DNA from: Bacteroidales bacterium
GTDB taxonomy: Bacteria; Bacteroidota; Bacteroidia; Bacteroidales; UBA932
Assembly (NCBI GenBank): GCA_017471085.1
Contig: JAFUWW010000112.1
Span: forward strand, 1 to 5,282
DNA: 5,282 bases
Reading direction: 5' to 3'
The position numbers and the translations under genes were made by a program. Shown one piece after another: positions 1 to 4,509 of this stretch; the first letter of the stretch is position 1, and every line of letters begins with the position of its first letter. The notes under the pieces are model-generated. The model was not told the DNA's origin and searched no databases. It saw nothing but the letters and a program-made list of their open reading frames with translations.

Positions 1-372
1 ATTCTCCAGCGCGGCGAACCCCAGGCCGATGCAGGCGGTGTACACAATGCCGTCCATATACTCGTCGAAGAACTTGCAGCGACGAAGGAACAGCATGAGC
101 ATCAGGAACTTGCACAGCTCTTCCGGAATGCCGGCGCCGAAGACCGCCACCCGGAAATGATCCCACGCCGTGACAGGCGCCGAGGGCACGAGACCGAACC
201 CGGAGAGCGGAAGCGCAACCAGCATCGCCAGAAAGGCCGACCCTACCCCGTACCCGAAAGCCTTCAGGAGTTCCGGGACAGGCTCCTGCTGCAGCTTGTC
301 CTTGGTATAAACAAAATACAGAAGGCCGATCGCAGGCGCCACGGCAGCTATGATAACAAGAAGCGTAATCAT
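1..372 (-). CDS. PrsW-family intramembrane metalloprotease, N-terminal 124 residues (gene runs off the left edge)
   Basis: The reverse strand from the ATG at 372-370 is open to position 1, giving 124 residues with no stop. The N-terminus is a hydrophobic segment (about residues 3-22), followed by a short charged stretch, a second hydrophobic segment (about 40-63) and a third around 74-97. The third contains PEELCKF, with the Glu pair E84/E85 and K88. It is followed by FFDEYMDGIVY (101-111) and GLGFAALEN (116-124). The EExxK motif and the following D-x-x-x-D-G and GFAxxEN motifs are the signature of the PrsW protease family (Bacillus subtilis PrsW cleaves the anti-sigma factor RsiW in the membrane). 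The later His-containing motif lies outside the window. The start overlaps the queE stop as ATGA (369-372), which suggests translational coupling. The substrate is unknown; a role in anti-sigma cleavage is only inferred from the family. Confidence 0.85.
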   Translation of the reverse strand, partial: MITLLVIIAAVAPAIGLLYFVYTKDKLQQEPVPELLKAFGYGVGSAFLAMLVALPLSGFGLVPSAPVTAWDHFRVAVFGAGIPEELCKFLMLMLFLRRCKFFDEYMDGIVYTACIGLGFAALEN

Positions 373-956
373 CTTATATCAAGCAGTTTATGAGTTTGCA
401 GCGAAAGCTGCCAGAGGGGATGGGCCAGCACATAGGCCACCGTCTCGGCCACATTGGAGGTGCCGTCGGCCTGGCTGCAGGGCTGGAGGTAGTGCCGGGC
501 CGCGGGGAAAGAAGCCCACCGCGCCGGATCCACGCCCGGCGAAAGCACCAGCTTCAGTTCATCGGCCCGCTTCAGGCGCAGCCTTCCGTCCCCTTTCAGG
601 CCTTGAACATCCTCTTTGGGGCTGCACGTAACCCAGTCGATCCCTTCCGGAACTTCCTGTGTGGCATTGGTTTCCACGTGCAGCACATAGCCCGCCCCAT
701 GGAGCAGGCCGATCAACTTTTCATCCACCTGCAGCAGCGGCTCCCCGCCGGTAAGGCAGACCCGGCGCACATCGGCCCCGGCCTCCCGGACCCGCGCGAG
801 AATCTCCTCAGCCTCAAGCAGTTCTCCCGTTTCGTGGGCCGTATCGCAGAAGGGGCAGCGGAGGTTGCAGCCGCTCAGGCGTACGAACACCATGGGCGTT
901 CCCGTCCAGGCGCCCTCCCCCTGCAGGCTGCAGAATATTTCGTTGACCCTGTACAT
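369..956 (-). CDS. queE: 7-carboxy-7-deazaguanine synthase QueE (radical SAM)
   Basis: A 195-residue radical SAM enzyme that converts 6-carboxytetrahydropterin to 7-carboxy-7-deazaguanine, the step after QueD in queuosine precursor synthesis. The cluster motif is C30-x3-C34-x2-C37, followed by D38-T39 as in QueE proteins. Also visible are the N-terminal VNEIFCSLQGEG (4-15) typical of QueE, the SAM-binding LTGGEP (68-73), HVETN (93-97), CSPK (111-114) and a C-terminal QTHKLLDIR (187-195), all family hallmarks. The frame is open further upstream, but the ATG at 956-954 fits the family N-terminus MYRVNEIF. That ATG shares one base with the queD stop (TGATG), so the longer reading would lie over queD. 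The cytosolic product appears complete and intact. QueC and QueF, the next steps, are not in this window. Confidence 0.96.
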   Translation of the reverse strand: MYRVNEIFCSLQGEGAWTGTPMVFVRLSGCNLRCPFCDTAHETGELLEAEEILARVREAGADVRRVCLTGGEPLLQVDEKLIGLLHGAGYVLHVETNATQEVPEGIDWVTCSPKEDVQGLKGDGRLRLKRADELKLVLSPGVDPARWASFPAARHYLQPCSQADGTSNVAETVAYVLAHPLWQLSLQTHKLLDIR

Positions 957-1285
957 CAGCGCTCGTAGGCGGCCATGTTCATTTCCGATTCCCACACTTC
1001 CACCTTGTAGGCGTTCGCCACATGGTCGCAGATCCAGCGGGCGATGTTTTCCGCCGTCGGGTTGAAGTCGAAAACCTCGTTCAGGTTCTTGTGGTCCAAC
1101 GCATCCGTAATCTGCCGCTTGATGTGGGTGAAGTCCGTCACCATGCCGTCGGCATTCAGCTTTTCGCTCTTGCAGTAAATCTTGACTATCCAGTTGTGCC
1201 CGTGCAGATCCTCGCACTTGCTTTCGTACGAGAGGTTCAGCGCATGGGCCGATGATATCTCCAGTCTCTTGCAAACGTAGTACAT
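956..1285 (-). CDS. queD: 6-carboxy-5,6,7,8-tetrahydropterin synthase QueD
   Basis: A 109-residue protein of the 6-pyruvoyl-tetrahydropterin synthase (T-fold) family that turns dihydroneopterin triphosphate into 6-carboxytetrahydropterin, the substrate of the adjacent QueE. Zinc ligands are visible as H14 (SSAHAL) and H28/H30 (LHGHNW), with the catalytic Cys at C24 just before them. The D64-H65 pair (ALDHKNLN), the PTAEN segment (77-81) and E99 (VWES) near the C-terminus also match the family. An in-frame TTG at 1303-1301 would add six residues, but it lies inside the -7 promoter element. The ATG at 1285-1283 is therefore chosen, giving a leader of only about 10 nt. The length is at the short end for QueD but all key residues are present. 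It is the first gene of the queD-queE-prsW operon. Confidence 0.95.
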   Translation of the reverse strand: MYYVCKRLEISSAHALNLSYESKCEDLHGHNWIVKIYCKSEKLNADGMVTDFTHIKRQITDALDHKNLNEVFDFNPTAENIARWICDHVANAYKVEVWESEMNMAAYER

Positions 1286-1300
1286 AACGATATGTTTTCG

Positions 1301-1308
1301 CAAATATA
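1301..1308 (-). promoter_or_regulatory. Bacteroidota-type promoter -7 element for queD-queE-prsW
   Basis: Read on the minus strand this is TATATTTG, an exact match to the TAnnTTTG -7 consensus of the Bacteroidota housekeeping sigma factor. The expected transcription start is near 1295, about 10 nt before the queD ATG. No convincing -33 TTTG is seen at the usual spacing. Confidence 0.65.
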
Positions 1309-1344
1309 ATCATTTTCCGGGAGAATAATAAGCCCGAAAATGCC

Positions 1345-1352
1345 TACCTTTG
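1345..1352 (+). promoter_or_regulatory. Bacteroidota-type promoter -7 element for the HAD-deacylase / UDG operon
   Basis: TACCTTTG matches TAnnTTTG. Transcription would start near 1358, leaving a leader of about 18 nt before the ATG at 1376. The site lies 36 bp from the divergent queD -7 element, so the two promoters sit nearly back to back. A CTTTG/CAAAG inverted pair (1348-1352 and 1359-1363) overlaps the predicted start point, but it is short and may be chance. No clear -33 element is seen. Confidence 0.6.
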
Positions 1353-1375
1353 CATTCACAAAGCATGAATCATCC

Positions 1376-2584
1376 ATGGAACTAAGTTACAGACTGGTCC
1401 TCTTCGACCTGGACGGGACCCTCATCGACACCATCGAAGACCTGGGCGACGCCGTGAACCACGCCCTTTCGCTCCGGGGATTCCCGCTGCACAGCCAGGC
1501 GGAGTACCGCCGGATGGTGGGCCACGGCGTACGCAACCTCGTGACCCAGGCCCTGCCGGATAATCTTCGGGCCGATGAAACCCTCATAGACGCCGCCCTG
1601 GCCGATTTCAAGGCCTGGTACACCGCCCATATCGACGTGCACACCCGCCCCTACCCCGGCATGCAGGCGCTGCTGAAAGACCTCGACGCCGCCGGAGTAA
1701 AGATGGCCGTGACCTCCAACAAGTTCCAGTCCGGGACGGAGAAACTCATCCGGGAGTTCTTCCCGGAGATTTCCTTCGTGTCGATCCTGGGCAACCGGGA
1801 AGGCTTTCCGCTGAAACCGGACCCGGAAATCGTGGGCGAGGTGCTGCGGGCCGCCGGTTCCCCTGACGGGAAGCCCTTCCCCCGCGAAGAGGCCGTCCTG
1901 GTGGGCGATTCCCTCACCGACATGAAGACGGCGCTCAACGGCGGCATCCGGGGCATCGCCGTGGGCTGGGGATATCGGCCTATGGAAGCGACCGAGGATT
2001 ACAGCTTTGCCGGCAGCGTGACGGAACTCCGGACCCTGCTTTTCGCCCGGCCTTTCTTCGTGAGCGATCCTGTCCCCACACCGCCGGCCGGGCCCCTGAC
2101 GCCCCTGCAAACAACAGTCTACGGAATGTTTGCGCGGCTCAATATCCCTTTCACCCGCGTGGATACGGACCCCGGCATCACCATGGAGGACTGCCGGCAC
2201 ATCGACGAGAAGATCGGCGTCCGGATTGTGAAGACGGTCTTCGTGTGCAACCGCCAGCAGACGGAATTCTACCTGTATGTCACCACCGGCGACAAGCCCT
2301 TCGTGACCCGTGAATTCTGCGCGGCGCTGGGCATTCCGCGGGTTTCTTTTGCATCGGCCGATAAACTGATGGCGCTCACCGGCGTGGAAGTGGGCGCCAC
2401 CACCATCCTCAGCGCCGCATGGCCGGAAGCCGCCGGGGTACATCTGGTGATGGACCGCGCCGTCGCGGAAAGCCCCTGGTTCGCCTGCACCGACGGAACC
2501 GACACCTGCTTCGTCCGCCTCCGCACCCAGGACCTGCTGGAAAAATACCTGCCCGCAAGCGGGCACAGCCTGACGGTGATTTAG
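1376..2584 (+). CDS. Fusion protein: HAD phosphatase (phosphoglycolate phosphatase-like) + YbaK/ProX-type aminoacyl-tRNA deacylase domain
   Basis: A continuous 402-residue reading frame with two enzyme domains. Residues 1-223 form a HAD phosphatase with a helical C1 cap: motif I FDLDGTLID (nucleophile D11, acid/base D13), motif II AVTSNK (T113/S114), motif III LKPDP (K147) and motif IV VGDSLTD (D178, D182). This is the layout of Gph, which dephosphorylates 2-phosphoglycolate, though the substrate is not proven. A Pro-rich linker (about 224-243) leads to a YbaK/ProX (PrdX-like) domain at about 244-402, recognised by the TMEDCRHID region (269-277), the conserved Lys in VKTVFVCN (K286), TGDKPF, RVSFAS (322-327) and DLLEKYLP near the end. 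Such domains hydrolyse mischarged aminoacyl-tRNA in trans. The ATG at 1376 is chosen because an in-frame ATG at 1340 lies upstream of the -7 element; MELSYRLVLFDLDGT also fits HAD N-termini. It is co-transcribed with the UDG-like gene 4 bp downstream. No frameshift or internal stop breaks the fusion. Confidence 0.92.
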   Translation: MELSYRLVLFDLDGTLIDTIEDLGDAVNHALSLRGFPLHSQAEYRRMVGHGVRNLVTQALPDNLRADETLIDAALADFKAWYTAHIDVHTRPYPGMQALLKDLDAAGVKMAVTSNKFQSGTEKLIREFFPEISFVSILGNREGFPLKPDPEIVGEVLRAAGSPDGKPFPREEAVLVGDSLTDMKTALNGGIRGIAVGWGYRPMEATEDYSFAGSVTELRTLLFARPFFVSDPVPTPPAGPLTPLQTTVYGMFARLNIPFTRVDTDPGITMEDCRHIDEKIGVRIVKTVFVCNRQQTEFYLYVTTGDKPFVTREFCAALGIPRVSFASADKLMALTGVEVGATTILSAAWPEAAGVHLVMDRAVAESPWFACTDGTDTCFVRLRTQDLLEKYLPASGHSLTVI

Positions 2585-2588
2585 CCTT

Positions 2589-3194
2589 ATGGAAACGTCC
2601 GGACTTTCTGTTGAGCGGCATCCTTTTGAGCCGTTCCTGCCCCAGGGTGCCAGGATGCTGTTTCTGGGCAGTTTTCCCCCGCAGCCGCACCGCTGGTCGA
2701 TTGCGTTTTACTATCCTAACTGGATCAACGATTTCTGGCGCATCATGGGCCTGATCCATTTCGGAGACAAGGACCATTTCTGCATTCCGGCCGAAAAGCG
2801 TTTTGACGAGGCCCTGATCCGGCAGTTCTGCACCTCGGAGGGGCTGGCCTTGTACGACACCGCCTGCAAAGTGCGCCGCCTCCGCGACAACGCCTCCGAC
2901 GCTTTCCTGGAAGTGGTCACACCCACCGATATCCCGGCGCTGCTGGCCCGGATCCCGTCCTGCCGCATGCTCATCACCACCGGCGAAAAAGCCACCGGCG
3001 TGGTTGCCGGACAGTTCGCCTGCCCGGTACCCGCCATCGGCGAATACGTGGAGATGGCCGGTCAAGCCGGCAACGGCCCGGCATCTGCCGGCCGCCCCCT
3101 GCAGTTCTGGCGCATGCCCTCCACCTCCCGTGCATACCCCCTTCCCCTGGCCCGGAAGGCCGATTACTACCGCCGCCTCTTCGCCTCCCGCTAA
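2589..3194 (+). CDS. Uracil-DNA glycosylase superfamily protein (Mug-like, Bacteroidota variant)
   Basis: A 201-residue cytosolic protein with the signatures of the Bacteroidota branch of the UDG superfamily as I recall it. The first motif is LFLGSFPP (24-31), at the place of the water-activating loop (GINPG in E. coli Mug). It is followed by FYYPNWINDFW (40-50), then GLALYD (85-90), DNASDAFLEVV (100-110), ITTGEKAT (129-136) and MPSTSRAYP (176-184). The last occupies the position of the family's second DNA-binding motif (HPS or NPS in relatives). The predicted role is excision of uracil or mismatched bases, but the catalytic residue cannot be assigned with confidence because the first motif differs from classical families. 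The gene starts 4 bp after the stop of the HAD-deacylase fusion and ends with TAA. Residues about 157-169 (GQAGNGPAS region) look inserted compared with the expected short loop, and they are encoded by a GC-rich repeat at 3056-3093. Confidence 0.82.
   Translation: METSGLSVERHPFEPFLPQGARMLFLGSFPPQPHRWSIAFYYPNWINDFWRIMGLIHFGDKDHFCIPAEKRFDEALIRQFCTSEGLALYDTACKVRRLRDNASDAFLEVVTPTDIPALLARIPSCRMLITTGEKATGVVAGQFACPVPAIGEYVEMAGQAGNGPASAGRPLQFWRMPSTSRAYPLPLARKADYYRRLFASR
3056..3093 (+). repeat. GC-rich palindromic element, in-frame insertion in the UDG-like gene (copy 1)
   Basis: The element is bounded by an outer inverted pair, GGCCGG (3056-3061) and CCGGCC (3088-3093). Inside is a perfect 5-bp hairpin, GCCGG-TCAAG-CCGGC (3057-3071). 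The block CCGGCAACGGCCCGGCATCT (3067-3086) matches 5180-5199 in the AlkD-like gene at 18 of 20 bases, and both blocks are preceded by GGTCAAG (directly here, 18 nt apart in copy 2). It encodes GQAGNGPASAG, in the same frame as copy 2. It sits just before the conserved FWRMPSTS segment. The boundaries are approximate. Confidence 0.6.
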
Positions 3195-3255
3195 TTCCCC
3201 GCTCCACCGGTCCTCCCGACACGGAATGGCAGGATATATTTTTGTCTTTTTTCAT

Positions 3256-3263
3256 TATCTTTG
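3256..3263 (+). promoter_or_regulatory. Bacteroidota-type promoter -7 element for the alcohol dehydrogenase / AlkD-like operon
   Basis: TATCTTTG matches TAnnTTTG. The predicted start near 3269 leaves a leader of about 60 nt, ending in an A-rich stretch (about 3309-3322) before the ATG at 3330 instead of a Shine-Dalgarno sequence, as is common in this phylum. The element overlaps a perfect 10-bp palindrome, CTTTGCAAAG (3259-3268). An in-frame TTG at 3261 inside the element cannot be the translation start. Confidence 0.65.
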
Positions 3264-3329
3264 CAAAGGGCGAAGGCCGCCCGACAGCAGGGCCGGTCAA
3301 CCACTGCAGAAAACAAAAACACCATACCC

Positions 3330-4493
3330 ATGAGAAATTTTGAATATTGTACCCCTACCCGCCTCCTCTTCGGGAAGGGCGTTATTGAGAAACTGCCCGG
3401 CGTGCTGGGCGGAATCGGCAAGAAAGTGCTCCTGACGTACGGAGGCGGAAGCATCAAGAAGATCGGCCTTTACGATAAGGTCAAGGAACTGCTGAAGGGA
3501 TTTGAAGTCACGGAACTGCCTGGGATTCAGCCCAATCCCAAGTACAATCCTTCCGTGCTGGAGGGAGTGCGGCTGTGCCGGGAGAACGGCATCGAGGTAA
3601 TCCTGGCAGTGGGCGGCGGCAGCGTGCTGGACTGCTCCAAAGCCATCGCGGCGGGGGCCTGTTACGAAGGCGACCCCTGGGACCTCATCTCCTACCAGGT
3701 GAAGGCAAAATCGGCCCTCCCAATTGTCGATATCCTCACGCTGGCGGCCACCGGCAGCGAATACGACTGCGGCGGCGTGATTTCGCGCACCGAAACCAAC
3801 GACAAAATCGGCTACATGGACCCGCTGCTCTTTCCAAAAGTCTCCTTTCTGGACCCGTGCTACACCTTCAGCGTTTCCCGCAAGCAGACGGCCGCCGGCT
3901 GTGCCGATGCCATGAACCACATCCTGGAGCAGTACTTCTGCGAAGAGGCCACCCTGATGAACGACGGCTTCTGCGAGGCAGGCCTTAAGAGCCTGATGGA
4001 GAACGGAAAAGCCTGTCTGGAGAATCCCGAAGACTACCAGGCCCGGGCCGAAATGATGTTTGTCTGCACCCTCGCGTGCAACGACATCATGTCCCTTGGA
4101 AACAGTTCGTCCGGCTGGCCGATGCACGGCATCGAGCACGCCCTCAGCGGCTACTACGACATCACCCACGGCGAAGGCCTGGCCATCATCACCCCCCGCT
4201 GGATGCGCCACATCCTGAGCGGACGCACCCTGCCCCGCTTCGTCAAGTACGGGGTGAATGTCTTCGGCATCGACCCGCAGCTTCCGGAAATGGAGATCGC
4301 GGAAAAGGCCATCGAGCGCACCTACGCCTTCTTCCAAGAGATGGGCATCCCGATGCATCTGCGCGAGGTGGGCATCGGCCCGGAAAGGCTGGAAGAAATG
4401 GCCCATCATGTGGCGGTGAACGAGGGACTTGAGAATGCCTATGTGCCGCTCACGGAGAAAGATATCCTGGAAATTCTGACAGCATCGCTGTAG
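3330..4493 (+). CDS. Iron-containing (group III) alcohol dehydrogenase, YqhD/BdhA-like
   Basis: A 387-residue cytosolic oxidoreductase, full length for the YqhD/BdhA branch, which reduces aldehydes such as butyraldehyde to alcohols with NAD(P)H. The N-terminus MRNFEYCTPTRLLFGKG is typical. The Rossmann-like domain shows TYGGGSIKKIG (36-46), closely matching the YqhD loop around its NADPH phosphate, then AVGGGSVLDCSKAIA (93-107) and the LAATGSEYD region (138-146). The C-terminal helical domain carries the four metal ligands, D193 and H197 (CADAMNH), H266 (WPMHGIEH) and H280 (DITHGEG), one residue offset from those of E. coli YqhD. The cofactor (NADPH rather than NADH) is suggested by the GGGS loop but not settled. 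The ATG at 3330 is chosen because the upstream in-frame TTG lies in the promoter. The gene is followed after 16 bp by the AlkD-like gene. A role in fermentative redox balance or aldehyde detoxification is inferred. Confidence 0.95.
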   Translation: MRNFEYCTPTRLLFGKGVIEKLPGVLGGIGKKVLLTYGGGSIKKIGLYDKVKELLKGFEVTELPGIQPNPKYNPSVLEGVRLCRENGIEVILAVGGGSVLDCSKAIAAGACYEGDPWDLISYQVKAKSALPIVDILTLAATGSEYDCGGVISRTETNDKIGYMDPLLFPKVSFLDPCYTFSVSRKQTAAGCADAMNHILEQYFCEEATLMNDGFCEAGLKSLMENGKACLENPEDYQARAEMMFVCTLACNDIMSLGNSSSGWPMHGIEHALSGYYDITHGEGLAIITPRWMRHILSGRTLPRFVKYGVNVFGIDPQLPEMEIAEKAIERTYAFFQEMGIPMHLREVGIGPERLEEMAHHVAVNEGLENAYVPLTEKDILEILTASL

Positions 4494-4509
4494 GGCATCA
4501 TCGAGAAAA

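Noticed and set aside
157..393. Plus-strand open frame across the PrsW-like gene
   Set aside because: Low-complexity, Arg-rich translation without motifs; the minus strand has the PrsW signature and ATGA coupling to queE.
1286..1300. preQ1 riboswitch ahead of queD, as found in many queuosine operons
   Set aside because: The predicted leader is about 10 nt, too short for an aptamer, and no pseudoknot-like sequence is present.
1348..1370. Short inverted pairs CTTTG/CAAAG and ATTCA/TGAAT near the fusion-gene promoter
   Set aside because: Five-base arms are expected by chance at this AT content; noted in the promoter entry only.
1382..2566. Long antisense open frame (394 codons) opposite the HAD-deacylase fusion
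   Set aside because: It is a by-product of the high GC at third codon positions; the translation has no recognisable motif and the sense strand has two full enzyme domains.
3194..3250. Possible terminator after the UDG-like gene (ATTCC/GGAAT pair followed by a T-rich tract)
   Set aside because: The stem is only 5 bp with a loop of over 20 bases, and the T tract is separated from it; not strong enough to call.
3291..3300. GGCCGGTCAA in the dehydrogenase leader, resembling the start of the palindromic element
   Set aside because: The match stops after 10 bases, with no hairpin partner and no copy of the CCGGCAACGG block; probably chance.
3297..4409. Long antisense open frame (370 codons) opposite the alcohol dehydrogenase
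   Set aside because: Same codon-position effect; the sense strand encodes a complete dehydrogenase with all metal ligands.
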